64,000 nucleotides of DNA from Bacteroidales bacterium (GTDB taxonomy: Bacteria > Bacteroidota > Bacteroidia > Bacteroidales > UBA932), in NCBI GenBank assembly GCA_017627955.1, contig JAGAFU010000041.1, forward strand, positions 1 to 64,000. The letters run 5' to 3'. Positions 44,151 through 52,894 of this stretch are shown here, one piece after another. Each line of letters starts with the position of its first letter. Positions within the stretch are counted from its first letter, which is position 1. The position numbers and the translations under genes were made by a program. The notes beneath the pieces were generated by a model. That model saw only the letters and a program-made list of their open reading frames with translations. It was not told the origin of the DNA and ran no database searches.

Positions 44151-44154
44151 ATTA

Positions 44155-45105
44155 TTACTTCCTCTCAATGACCCGGCGGACGGCATCAGCGATGCCATTG
44201 GCGTCGATGCCGTAGGCGGCTAGAAGCTCCGAAGGAGTTCCGCTCTGGCCGAATGTGTCCTTACCGTTGACGAACTCAATGGGTTTGGGGGAAGTCGAAG
44301 CGAGGACTCCTGCTATGAGTTCGCCCAAGCCTCCGGCCATATTGTGCTCCTCGGCCACTACGATCGCTCCGGTCTTGATCGCGGAGGCGATAACAGTGGC
44401 TTTGTCAAGGGGCTTGATCGTGGCAATGTCGATGACTTCGGCGCAGATTCCCTCGGTCTCAAGAGTCTCGGCGGCTTTCAGGGCTTCCCAGACCATGTGG
44501 CCGGTCGCGATGATAGTCACGTCTTTGCCTTCGTTGAGCACGTATGCCTTGCCGATCTCAAAAGGCTCGTCGGGCATGAAGTCAGCCACCTTGGGCCTGC
44601 CGAAACGAAGGTAGACAGGACCGTTGTACTTGGCCGCCGCGATCGTCGCGTTCTTCGTCTGGGTCCAGTCGCAGGGATTGATGACAACCATGTCGGGAAG
44701 GACGCGCATAAGAGCGATGTCTTCCATTGTCTGGTGGGTCGCTCCATCCTCTCCGAGGGTTATGCCGGCGTGGGATGAGGCTATCTTGACATTGGTCTTA
44801 CCGTAGCAGACTTCCATCCTGATCTGGTCGTAGACGCGTCCGGTCACGAATTCGGCGAAGGATCCAGCGAATGGGACAAGGCCGGTCAGGGCCATGCCCG
44901 AGGCTGTGCCGATCATGTTGGCCTCGGCGATGCCGCACTCGTAGTACCTGTCCGGGAATTCGGCGGCGAAAGCGTCCATTTTGAGTGATCCCTTGAGGTC
45001 GGCGGTCAAAGCCACGACTTTCGGATCAGCCTTTCCCGCTTGCAGGAGACCCTCTCCGAAACCGCTGCGGGTGTCTTTCTTTCCTCTATCAGTATATTTT
45101 TTCAT
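44155..45105 (-). CDS. Transketolase, C-terminal subunit
   Basis: 316 residues from the ATG at 45105 (the upstream extension of the frame has no family support). It carries the pyrimidine-binding domain (ECGIAEANMIGTASGMAL with the catalytic-cofactor Glu, near residue 57) and the transketolase C-terminal domain. With the N-terminal subunit encoded 13 bases upstream it forms a split transketolase, as in many anaerobes, of the pentose phosphate pathway. A DXP-synthase-like enzyme is an alternative but the gene pair and lengths fit split Tkt. Confidence 0.92.
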   Translation of the reverse strand: MKKYTDRGKKDTRSGFGEGLLQAGKADPKVVALTADLKGSLKMDAFAAEFPDRYYECGIAEANMIGTASGMALTGLVPFAGSFAEFVTGRVYDQIRMEVCYGKTNVKIASSHAGITLGEDGATHQTMEDIALMRVLPDMVVINPCDWTQTKNATIAAAKYNGPVYLRFGRPKVADFMPDEPFEIGKAYVLNEGKDVTIIATGHMVWEALKAAETLETEGICAEVIDIATIKPLDKATVIASAIKTGAIVVAEEHNMAGGLGELIAGVLASTSPKPIEFVNGKDTFGQSGTPSELLAAYGIDANGIADAVRRVIERK

Positions 45106-45118
45106 GATTATCTCGATT

Positions 45119-45964
45119 TTAGAAGTCTCCCAATGTCTCCTGAAGCTGTCCGAGGGCGACACCGCACTGCTCGTCGTTGGGGACGCTTCCATGCCATTTG
45201 TGAGTGCCGGCCATGAAGTCCACGCCATGTCCCATCTCTGTCTTGAAGAGGATCATGACAGGCTTGCCCTTGCCTTTCAGATCGCCGGCCTTCGCGAATG
45301 CCTCGAGGATTTTGTCCATATCGTGACCGTCAGCGGAGATGGTCTCCCATCCGAAAGCCTGCCACTTCGCCTCCAGGTCACCCAATCCGGCGACGGACTC
45401 TGTCGTGCCATCGATCTGCTGTCCGTTGACATCGGTCATGGCAACAAGGTTGTCGACTTTGTGGTGAGCGGCGAACAGAGCGGCCTCCCAGATCTGACCT
45501 TCCTCGGTCTCTCCGTCTCCGCAGAGAACGTAAACGGAGTGGTTATCCTTGGCGGCCTTTTTCCCGAGAGCCATTCCGACGGCAACAGAAAGTCCCTGTC
45601 CGAGGGATCCGGCTGCCTGGAACACACCAGGAAGGCCTTTCCTCACCGAGGGATGTCCCTGAAGACGTGTCCCGAACTTGCGGAAACTCGCCAGCTCTGA
45701 TGTGGGGAAATATCCTGCTCTTGAGAGAATTGAATAATACATGGGAGTAAGATGTCCGGCGGAGAGGATGAAGGCATCCTGACCTGATCCCTTGCGGGTC
45801 CATGTGGACGGATCCTGATCCATGACCCTGAAATAAAGAGCGGTCATGAAATCAGTGCTGCTCATCGATCCTCCCGGATGCCCGGATTTGGCCAGGGCGA
45901 CCATCCGGATGATGTCTCTTCTGACTTGAGAGGCAATCTTCTTCAGATCTTCTGTTGATTGCAT
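45119..45964 (-). CDS. Transketolase, N-terminal subunit
   Basis: 281 residues with the TPP/Mg site VLCGDGETEEGQIWEA (near residue 150), and the N-terminal SGHPGGSMSSTDFM and GHLTPMYYSIL blocks of transketolase. It lacks the pyrimidine domain, which is in the next gene. Together they move two-carbon units between sugar phosphates. A promoter element lies about 50 bases upstream, divergent from the E2 gene. Confidence 0.94.
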   Translation of the reverse strand: MQSTEDLKKIASQVRRDIIRMVALAKSGHPGGSMSSTDFMTALYFRVMDQDPSTWTRKGSGQDAFILSAGHLTPMYYSILSRAGYFPTSELASFRKFGTRLQGHPSVRKGLPGVFQAAGSLGQGLSVAVGMALGKKAAKDNHSVYVLCGDGETEEGQIWEAALFAAHHKVDNLVAMTDVNGQQIDGTTESVAGLGDLEAKWQAFGWETISADGHDMDKILEAFAKAGDLKGKGKPVMILFKTEMGHGVDFMAGTHKWHGSVPNDEQCGVALGQLQETLGDF

Positions 45965-46015
45965 TTTGCTGTTTGATAATTTTAGTTTGATTTATGCTTT
46001 TTTGAGTAAAGCATA

Positions 46016-46023
46016 CAAATATA
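46016..46023 (-). promoter_or_regulatory. -7 element of the transketolase pair
   Basis: On the minus strand this reads TATATTTG, a full match to TAnnTTTG; leader about 45 nt. The intervening DNA is AT rich. It shares a 132-base divergent region with the E2 promoter. Confidence 0.65.
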
Positions 46024-46050
46024 ATCCTTTTTTATCTCAACAGGAAATTT

Positions 46051-46058
46051 TAACTTTG
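46051..46058 (+). promoter_or_regulatory. -7 element of the E2-E3-E1 operon
   Basis: TAACTTTG matches TAnnTTTG; the leader to the ATG at 46097 would be about 32 nt. It is the only promoter-like site seen upstream of the four-gene operon. Confidence 0.6.
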
Positions 46059-46096
46059 CGTGGCTTAATAATAGGCCTTTTTTAAAATCATAATTA

Positions 46097-47536
46097 ATGG
46101 CGCAAGTAGTTATCATGCCCAAGCAAGGGCAATCCGTTGAAAGTTGCATTGTAACTGAGTTCAAGAAGAAAGTTGGTGACAAGGTCGCTGTCGGCGACAT
46201 CCTCTTCAGCTATGAGACCGACAAGGCCTCTTTTGATGAGGAGTCCAAGGTCGAAGGAACCGTCCTCGCCTGCTTTTTCAATGATAATGACGAGATTCCG
46301 TGCCTAACCAATGTGATGGTTATCGGCGAGCCCGGCGAGTCATTCGCTGAGTTCGCGCCGGATGCTGGTGCTGCGGCGAGAGAAACCGCCCCCTCGGAGG
46401 TTTCTTCACAAGCCGGCATCAGCCGGCCGGCCGGGGCGGGACTTCGCGACAGCGAAGTCGTGGAGCCGGAAAGGCCGCAAGGGGTTTGGGGGCGGCCTAG
46501 CCCCCAATTTGAAGGTGGGGTCGAGCGAAGCGAGACGGTCGCAGGGGGAATAGTCCCCCAGGCGGCCCCTGCAGGAATCTCTCCTCGGGCGAAGCATCTC
46601 GCGGCTGAGAAGGGAGTGGATCCGAATCAGATCGCTGGAAGCGGTCCTGGTGGCCGGGTAATCGAGAGGGATGTGATCGCCGCGGCAGCCTCTCCTAGAA
46701 GCGGTCTCGCGAAGGCCATGATGGCTCAGGGCGGCCTCCAGGCCCCCGCAAGCGGCACCGGCCTTGCCGGCATGGTGAAAGGCGGCGACCTTAAGACTTG
46801 GAAGCCGTCACATACGGACATCGCTGGAGAAGGCTCTGAGTTCACCGTCGAGAAGATGTCCAACATGCGTAAGCTCATCGCCAAGAGCATGTACAATTCC
46901 CTGCAGAATTCCGCCCAGCTCACCCACATGCTTGGCGCGGACGCCAGGAAGATCCAAGCCCTGCGCAAGAAAGCCAAGAAGGCTTTCGAGGAGGGGAAGA
47001 TCGATGCCAACGTTACCATCAACGACTTCGTGTGCTACGCTGTCATCAGGGCCCTCCAGAAATTCCCGAAGGTCAACTCCCATTGCCTCGGGGACGCGAT
47101 GAGGCTTTTCAATACTGTTAATCTCGGCTGCGCCGTTGACACCGAGCGCGGTCTGATGGTCCCTTGCGTCAAGCACGCCGAGGACCTGAATATAACCGGA
47201 CTCAGCAAAGCTCTCAAGCAGGTCGCTGACGATTGCCGCAAGGGCAGTATCAATCCGGATCTCCTTTCAGCTGAGGCGGCGTCATTCACCGTATCCAACC
47301 TCGGCGGTTTCGGAGTCGAGTGGTTCACCCCGGTCATCAACCTGCCCCAGAGCGCTATCCTCGGAGTCGGTACCATTGTCGCCCGTCCGAAGGATCTCGG
47401 CGGCGGAGTCTACGCCTTCGTGCCTTACCTCGGTCTCTCCCTGACTTATGACCACAGGGCACTTGACGGCGGTGAGGCCACCAGGTTCCTCAAGCAGGTG
47501 GCGACCGAGATCGAGAACCTTGATATTCAGTTTTAA
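46097..47536 (+). CDS. Dihydrolipoamide acyltransferase (E2 of 2-oxoacid dehydrogenase)
   Basis: 479 residues. One lipoyl domain (residues 1-78) with the lipoyl lysine in YETDKASFD (Lys 43), an E1/E3-binding domain (ISPRAKHLAAEKGVDPNQI, near residue 165), and the catalytic domain with active-site DHRALDGGE near residue 452. The linker between the first two (residues about 110-156) is a low-complexity stretch encoded by GC-rich hairpin repeats. It transfers acyl groups to CoA. E3 and the fused E1 follow. Whether the acid is pyruvate or branched-chain cannot be told from sequence alone. Confidence 0.93.
   Translation: MAQVVIMPKQGQSVESCIVTEFKKKVGDKVAVGDILFSYETDKASFDEESKVEGTVLACFFNDNDEIPCLTNVMVIGEPGESFAEFAPDAGAAARETAPSEVSSQAGISRPAGAGLRDSEVVEPERPQGVWGRPSPQFEGGVERSETVAGGIVPQAAPAGISPRAKHLAAEKGVDPNQIAGSGPGGRVIERDVIAAAASPRSGLAKAMMAQGGLQAPASGTGLAGMVKGGDLKTWKPSHTDIAGEGSEFTVEKMSNMRKLIAKSMYNSLQNSAQLTHMLGADARKIQALRKKAKKAFEEGKIDANVTINDFVCYAVIRALQKFPKVNSHCLGDAMRLFNTVNLGCAVDTERGLMVPCVKHAEDLNITGLSKALKQVADDCRKGSINPDLLSAEAASFTVSNLGGFGVEWFTPVINLPQSAILGVGTIVARPKDLGGGVYAFVPYLGLSLTYDHRALDGGEATRFLKQVATEIENLDIQF
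46425..46565. repeat. Hairpin-rich repeat cluster inside the E2 linker
   Basis: Three perfect inverted repeats are packed in 120 bases: GACTTCGC/GCGAAGTC (46440-46447 and 46452-46459), TTGGGGGC/GCCCCCAA (46486-46493 and 46500-46507), and GGGGG/CCCCC (46544-46548 and 46555-46559). A CGAGCGAAGCGAGAC segment between them resembles the REP core. The frame stays open and yields a Gly/Glu/Pro-rich linker containing VERSET. It looks like repeat DNA domesticated as an interdomain hinge. Confidence 0.75.
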
Positions 47537-47563
47537 TCCATCGGATATTAATTAACATTTGAT

Positions 47564-48943
47564 ATGTACGATTTAGCGATTATCGGAGGCGGCCCTGGTG
47601 GTTATGTGGCCGCTGAGAGGGCGGGAGCCGCCGGACTCAAGGTGGTTCTCTTCGAGAGGAAGTCGCTTGGCGGAGTCTGCCTCAACGAGGGCTGCATTCC
47701 TACCAAGACCCTCCTTTACAGCGCCAAGGTTTACAATTACGCCAAGACCGGTGACCATTACGGGGTCTACGTCAGCGATCCTTCTTTCAAGTATGATGAG
47801 ATCGTCGCCCGCAAGAACAAGGTGGTGAAGAAGCTGGTCGGAGGTGTCAAGGCCGCGATGAAAGGCAATAAGGTCGAGGTCGTGGCTGAGAACGCTACCA
47901 TCCAAGGCCGTGACAGCGAAGGGATCAAGATCGAGGCTGGCGGGAATGTCTATGCCGCCAAGAACCTGTTGATCTGCACCGGTTCCGAGGCCGCTGTGCC
48001 TCCGTTCCCCGGCCTCAAGGAGGCTGGCGACGTTATCGTGACCAACCGCGAGATCCTTGACTTGACCGAGCGTCCCGAGAGTCTGGTGGTGATCGGAGGC
48101 GGAGTCATCGGAATGGAGTTCGCCGCATTCTTCAGCACTCTTGGTACGAAAGTGACTGTGGTTGAGATGCTTCCGAAGATCCTGGGCCCTCTTGATGATG
48201 AGATCAGCGAGATGCTCCAGAAGACTTATGAGAAGAGGGGTGTCGAGTTCTGCCTGCGTTGCAAGGTGACCGGAATCGAGGGCAACACAGTTGTCTACGA
48301 GGATCCCGAGGGCAAGGTCTGCCGTGTCAGCGGAGACAAGATCCTTGTCAGTGTCGGCCGTAGGGCCAATCTCAAAGACTTCGGTCTTGAGAGCCTCGGT
48401 GTCGAGCTCGCCCTGAATCCTGCCGGAAGGCCTTACGGAATCAAGGTCGATGAGAAGATGAAGACCAATGTCCCCGGAGTCTATGCCGCCGGAGACGTTA
48501 CCGGATTCTCCATGCTCGCACACACCGCTTCCCGCGAGGGTGAGGTCGCGGTCAACAATATTCTCGGAAAAGAGGACAGGATGCGCTACAACGCCATTCC
48601 CGGTGTCGTCTACACCAATCCCGAGGTTGCCGGTGTCGGTCTCACCGAGTCTGAGGCTAAGGCCAAGGGCATCGACTTCAAGGTCGTCAAACTTCCTATG
48701 GCATACGCCGGAAGGTTCGTCGCCGAGAACGAGAGGGGAGAGGGAATATGCAAGATCATTGTCGGGGCGAAGTACCACGAAGTGCTGGGTGTCCACATGC
48801 TTGGGAACCCTTGCTCCGAAATCATCAGCGCGGCCTGCGTAGCCATCGAGACTGAAATGACTCTCGAGCAGCTCCAGGAGGTCGTCTTCCCGCACCCTAC
48901 CGTGTCCGAGATCATCAAAGAAACATCATTCACAATTAAATAA
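47564..48943 (+). CDS. lpdA: Dihydrolipoyl dehydrogenase (E3)
   Basis: 459 residues. FAD-binding IIGGGPGGYVAAERA at the N-terminus, the redox disulfide GGVCLNEGCIPTK (Cys 39 and 44), NAD-binding VIGGGVIGMEFAAFF near residue 178, and the C-terminal HPTVSE with the catalytic His. It reoxidises the lipoyl group of E2 with NAD. It lies between E2 and E1 in the operon. Confidence 0.96.
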   Translation: MYDLAIIGGGPGGYVAAERAGAAGLKVVLFERKSLGGVCLNEGCIPTKTLLYSAKVYNYAKTGDHYGVYVSDPSFKYDEIVARKNKVVKKLVGGVKAAMKGNKVEVVAENATIQGRDSEGIKIEAGGNVYAAKNLLICTGSEAAVPPFPGLKEAGDVIVTNREILDLTERPESLVVIGGGVIGMEFAAFFSTLGTKVTVVEMLPKILGPLDDEISEMLQKTYEKRGVEFCLRCKVTGIEGNTVVYEDPEGKVCRVSGDKILVSVGRRANLKDFGLESLGVELALNPAGRPYGIKVDEKMKTNVPGVYAAGDVTGFSMLAHTASREGEVAVNNILGKEDRMRYNAIPGVVYTNPEVAGVGLTESEAKAKGIDFKVVKLPMAYAGRFVAENERGEGICKIIVGAKYHEVLGVHMLGNPCSEIISAACVAIETEMTLEQLQEVVFPHPTVSEIIKETSFTIK

Positions 48944-48951
48944 GTCAAACC

Positions 48952-51435
48952 ATGCCGAAAGCACTATATATCGATCCCGAAGTCACCTTGCGTCCGCAGG
49001 AGCATGAGCTTAAGCTCCCGACCATCCCGGTGATGAAATACAACAAGACCATCAAGGCGGAGTTGAAAGACGGCCGTTTCACCAAGGAGGATCTCCTCCG
49101 TATCTACAGGGACATGTCTTATATCCGCGAGTTCGAGACCATGCTGAATCTGGTCAAGACAACTGGTGGTTATAATGGCGTCCCTTACAACAACCCCGGC
49201 CCTGCCCACCTTTCAGCAGGTCAGGAGGCCGCCTCTGTGGGTATGGCATACGCCCTCGACACTGACGACTTCATATTCGGAAGCCACCGCTCTCACGGAG
49301 AGATCCTCGCGAAGGGTCTCCGCTCGATCCAGATCCTTCCCGAGAAAGAGCTCAAGAAGGTCATGGAGGAGTTCTGGGATGGCGCCACACTGAATGTCGC
49401 CAAGAAGGCATATAAAGGAAAAGACACCAAGGAGCTTGGAATCCGCTTCCTCCTCTACGGAGCGATGGCAGAGATTTTCGCCCGCACGACCGGTTTCAAC
49501 AAGGGTCTCGGCGGATCCATGCACACCTTCTTCACTCCTTTCGGAATATATCCGAACAACGCCATCGTCGGCGGTAGCGGCTCGATCGCCGTGGGCGCCG
49601 CCCTCTATAAGAAAGTCAACAGGAAGAAAGGTATTGTCGTCGCCAACCTCGGTGACGGCGCTATGGCCCGCGGCCCGGTGCTCGAGGGTATGACCTTCGC
49701 TTCGATGGACCAGTTCAACACCCTCTGGGAGGGTGACATGAAGGGTGGCCTTCCTGTCCTCTTCAATGTCATGGACAACCAGTACGCCATGGGTGGCCAG
49801 ACCAAGGGCGAGACCATGGGATACACCTTCCCGGCCCGTCTGGGCGCCGGATTCAAGGCTGACGCCATGGCTGCGGAAAGGGTGGACGGTTACAACCCGC
49901 TCGCCGTCATCGACGCTTTCTACCGCAAGAAGGCCTACCTTCTTGAGAAGAAGGGACCCGCTCTCCTTGATGTCGTGACCTACCGTTACAGCGGCCATTC
50001 CCCGTCCGACCAGAGCTCTTACCGCACAAAGGAGGAGATCGAGGCCTGGGAGAAAGAGGATTGCATCGTCGCTTTCGGCAAGAAACTCATCAAGGCCGGA
50101 GTTGCCGACCAGGCTGCTCTCGACGCCATCCGCGCTGAGGTCAACGCCAATATCTTCGAGTGCTACAAGCTCGCCATCGACGAGGAGCTTTCCCCGAGGA
50201 TGGATCTCGTGAAGCAGGATGAGCTTTTGGGTGAGATGATGTTCTCCAACCAGAGCATCGACTCTCTTTCCGACGCCAAGCCCGACGTGCTTATGCCTCT
50301 TGAGGACAACCCGAGGGTCAAGCAGATCAAGGGCAAGGAGCGCTTCTGGCTCGACAAGGATGGCAAGCCCGTCAGCTCCATGAAGTCCTACAACTTCCGC
50401 GACGGAGTCTTCGAGGCCATCGTGGACCGTTTCTACAAAGACGCTTCCCTCATCGCCTACGGTGAGGAGAACCGTGAGTGGGGTGGCGCTTTCGCCGTCT
50501 ATCGCGGTTTGACTGAGGCTCTTCCTTATCACCGTCTGTTCAACAGCCCGATCGCTGAGGCCGCTATCATCGGCACAGCCATCGGTTACGCCATGTGCGG
50601 CGGCCGCGTGATTCCCGAGATCATGTACTGCGACTTCCTCGGTTGCTGCGGTGACGAGATATTCAACCAGCTCCCGAAGTGGCAGGCTATGTCCGGAAAT
50701 ATTCTCAAGATGCCTGTAGTCGTCAGAGTCTCAGTTGGTTCCAAGTACGGTGCGCAGCACTCCCAGGACTGGACCAGCCTCTGCACCCACATCCCTGGCC
50801 TGAAGGTTTGCTTCCCTGTGACTCCTTACGACGCCAAGGGTCTGATGAACGCCGCTCTCCAGGGCACTGACCCTGTCATCTTCTTCGAGAGCCAGCGACT
50901 CTACGGTATCGGCGAGAAGTTCCACGAGGGTGGAGTTCCGGAAGGATATTACGAGATTCCAATCGGTGAGCCCGACATCAAGAGGGCCGGAAAGGACATC
51001 ACGATCCTTACCATCGGCGCTACCCTTTACAGGGCTCTTGAGGCCGCTGACACCCTTAAGGAGAAGTATGGAATGGAGGCTGAGGTCATCGACGCCCGCT
51101 CCCTCGTTCCGTTCAACTACGACAAGGTTATCGAGTCCGTCAAGAAGACCGGAAGGATCATCATCGCCGGTGATGCCTGCGCCCGTGGTTCCTACCTCAA
51201 CGACCTTGCGGCCAATATCTCCGAGATGGCTTTCGACTACCTCGACGCGGCTCCCGTGGTACTTGGTTCCCGCAACTGGATCACTCCTTGCCACGAGCTT
51301 GAGGAAGCCTTCTTCCCTCAGCCGTCATGGTTCCTCGACGCGATCAACGAGAAGATCGTTCCTTTGAAGGATTATGTTCCCACGAGCAACCAGACCGTCG
51401 CCCAGATGCGTCTGCACGCCAGAAAGGGTATTTAA
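48952..51435 (+). CDS. 2-oxoacid dehydrogenase E1, fused alpha-beta chains
   Basis: 827 residues. The alpha part (about 55-420) has the TPP motif LGDGAMARG (near residue 233) ending in MDNQYAMGG, and FGSHRSHGEILAKG. The beta part (about 480-815) has YGEENREWGGAF, SPIAEAAIIGTAIGYAM and the C-terminal transketolase-like domain. Alpha and beta are normally separate genes; the fusion is a recurrent Bacteroidota arrangement. It decarboxylates a 2-oxoacid and acylates E2. It lies 8 bases after lpdA and 10 before the zinc dehydrogenase. Confidence 0.93.
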   Translation: MPKALYIDPEVTLRPQEHELKLPTIPVMKYNKTIKAELKDGRFTKEDLLRIYRDMSYIREFETMLNLVKTTGGYNGVPYNNPGPAHLSAGQEAASVGMAYALDTDDFIFGSHRSHGEILAKGLRSIQILPEKELKKVMEEFWDGATLNVAKKAYKGKDTKELGIRFLLYGAMAEIFARTTGFNKGLGGSMHTFFTPFGIYPNNAIVGGSGSIAVGAALYKKVNRKKGIVVANLGDGAMARGPVLEGMTFASMDQFNTLWEGDMKGGLPVLFNVMDNQYAMGGQTKGETMGYTFPARLGAGFKADAMAAERVDGYNPLAVIDAFYRKKAYLLEKKGPALLDVVTYRYSGHSPSDQSSYRTKEEIEAWEKEDCIVAFGKKLIKAGVADQAALDAIRAEVNANIFECYKLAIDEELSPRMDLVKQDELLGEMMFSNQSIDSLSDAKPDVLMPLEDNPRVKQIKGKERFWLDKDGKPVSSMKSYNFRDGVFEAIVDRFYKDASLIAYGEENREWGGAFAVYRGLTEALPYHRLFNSPIAEAAIIGTAIGYAMCGGRVIPEIMYCDFLGCCGDEIFNQLPKWQAMSGNILKMPVVVRVSVGSKYGAQHSQDWTSLCTHIPGLKVCFPVTPYDAKGLMNAALQGTDPVIFFESQRLYGIGEKFHEGGVPEGYYEIPIGEPDIKRAGKDITILTIGATLYRALEAADTLKEKYGMEAEVIDARSLVPFNYDKVIESVKKTGRIIIAGDACARGSYLNDLAANISEMAFDYLDAAPVVLGSRNWITPCHELEEAFFPQPSWFLDAINEKIVPLKDYVPTSNQTVAQMRLHARKGI

Positions 51436-51445
51436 TTAATTAAAT

Positions 51446-52717
51446 ATGAAAACAAAAGCTGTTCGCCTTTACGGAAAGGATGACCTTAGGCTCGAGGAGT
51501 TCGAGCTTCCCCAGATGAAGGAAGACGAGATTCTGGCCAAGGTCGTGAGCGATGACATCTGCATGTCGACCTACAAGGCAGCTCATGCCGGGACCGAGCA
51601 TAAAAGGGTCCCTAATGATGTGGCGGATAACCCCACCATCATAGGACATGAATTCGCCGGGGAGATCGTTAAAGTCGGCTCCAAATGGCAGAATGAGTTC
51701 AAGCCTGGTGATAAGTTCTCGATCCAGCCCGCGATCAATTATGAGGGAGGCCCGGTTGGGATTCTCTCCGCTCCAGGATATTCCTACAAATATTGCGGAG
51801 GAGACGCCACTTACATCATCATCCCCAATGAGGTGATGGAGAAGAAATGCCTTTTCCACTACGATGGTGAGGCTTTCTATCCCGCGTCATTGAGCGAGCC
51901 TATCTCATGTGTCATCGGTGCCCTTCACGCCCACTATCACACGACTCCCGGCACTTATGTCCACACCATGGAGATCAAGGATGGAGGCAAGTTGGCGCTT
52001 CTCGCCGGTGTCGGTCCTATGGGACTGGCTATGATCAACTATGTGCTCCATCGCGAGGGTCCCGTTCCTTCCCTTTTCGTGGTCACTGACATTGACCAGA
52101 GCCGTCTTGACCGTGCCGCTATGCTCTACAGCAAGGAGATGTTCGCCGCCCGCGGGATTGATATCCGCTACGTGAACACGAGCGAAGGAGATCCTGTGGC
52201 TACCTTGAGGGAGATTTCCGGAGGCGCCGGCTACGATGATGTCGTTGTCATGGCCCCGGTTCCCGCTGTCGTTGAGCAGGCTGACGCCATCCTCGGTTTC
52301 GACGGGTGTCTCGATTTCTTCTCAGGCCCCAGAAACGCCGATTTCAGCGCCAAGTTCAATTTCTACAACGTTCACTACGAGTCCCACCATATTGTCGGGA
52401 CAAGCGGTGGCAATGCGGACGACATGAAGGAGGCTATCGACTTGATGGCCAAGGGAATGGACCCTGCCGGTCTGATTACCCATATCGGCGGCTTGAACAC
52501 TGTGATCGACACTTCCCTCAATCTCCCGACTATCCCTGGAGGCAAGAAGATGGTTTACACCCAGATCACGATGCCTCTCACCGCGATTGCCGAGTTTGAG
52601 GAGAAGGGCAAGACAAATCCCGTCTATGCCGAGCTCGACCGCCTGTGCAAGGCCCACCATGGCCTGTGGAACGCCGAGGCCGAGGCATATCTCCTCAGCC
52701 ACGCGGACCAGCTGTAG
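51446..52717 (+). CDS. Zinc-binding medium-chain dehydrogenase (SorE-like)
   Basis: 423 residues. GroES-like N-terminal half with DDICMSTYKAAH (catalytic-zinc Cys) and IGHEFAGEIVKVG, then a Rossmann half with LLAGVGPMGLAMINYVL (near residue 192) and VTDIDQSRLDRA. Overall it most resembles L-sorbose-1-phosphate reductase-type dehydrogenases. The substrate is unknown. Its place as the last gene of the E2-E3-E1 operon, before a terminator, suggests it feeds or drains the 2-oxoacid pathway; this is inference. Confidence 0.85.
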   Translation: MKTKAVRLYGKDDLRLEEFELPQMKEDEILAKVVSDDICMSTYKAAHAGTEHKRVPNDVADNPTIIGHEFAGEIVKVGSKWQNEFKPGDKFSIQPAINYEGGPVGILSAPGYSYKYCGGDATYIIIPNEVMEKKCLFHYDGEAFYPASLSEPISCVIGALHAHYHTTPGTYVHTMEIKDGGKLALLAGVGPMGLAMINYVLHREGPVPSLFVVTDIDQSRLDRAAMLYSKEMFAARGIDIRYVNTSEGDPVATLREISGGAGYDDVVVMAPVPAVVEQADAILGFDGCLDFFSGPRNADFSAKFNFYNVHYESHHIVGTSGGNADDMKEAIDLMAKGMDPAGLITHIGGLNTVIDTSLNLPTIPGGKKMVYTQITMPLTAIAEFEEKGKTNPVYAELDRLCKAHHGLWNAEAEAYLLSHADQL

Positions 52718-52757
52718 GTACGGCACATATCGCGTTTTTCGCTTTAGACTATTATGG

Positions 52758-52791
52758 AAAAGTGGGTAGCTTATTTTGCTGCCCGCTTTTT
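52758..52791 (+). terminator. Rho-independent terminator of the E2-E3-E1 operon
   Basis: AAAAGTGGGTAGC (52758-52770) pairs with GCTGCCCGCTTTT (52778-52790) around the loop TTATTTT, with two G-T pairs, followed by T. It lies 40 bases after the zinc dehydrogenase stop. The remaining gap up to 52880 shows no further gene. Confidence 0.85.
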
Positions 52792-52879
52792 GTAAATAGT
52801 TGACGCTAAGCGTGTTCTATAAAACGCTAATTGTCTCTTCTCTCCGCTTGGGAAACTGATGGTAATCCGGCGGAATTCT

Positions 52880-52887
52880 TATATTTG
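52880..52887 (+). promoter_or_regulatory. -7 element of the HAD/YqiA/lplA operon
   Basis: TATATTTG is a full TAnnTTTG match ending 7 bases before the ATG at 52895. The start site would fall at or next to that ATG, so the transcript would be leaderless and the in-frame ATG at 52859 cannot be the initiator. Confidence 0.65.
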
Positions 52888-52894
52888 TAATAAT

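Noticed and set aside
44155-45964. Transketolase broken into two by a frameshift
   Set aside because: The two halves match the known split transketolase arrangement, with a 13-base gap and proper starts and stops.
47573-50532. Two long minus-strand open frames of about 440 codons opposite lpdA and the fused E1
   Set aside because: Both are shadows of strongly conserved sense genes; the translations show no motifs and no promoter or start signal.
48952-51435. E1 alpha-beta fusion as an assembly error
   Set aside because: The linker is continuous, in frame and has normal codon use; such fusions occur in Bacteroidota.
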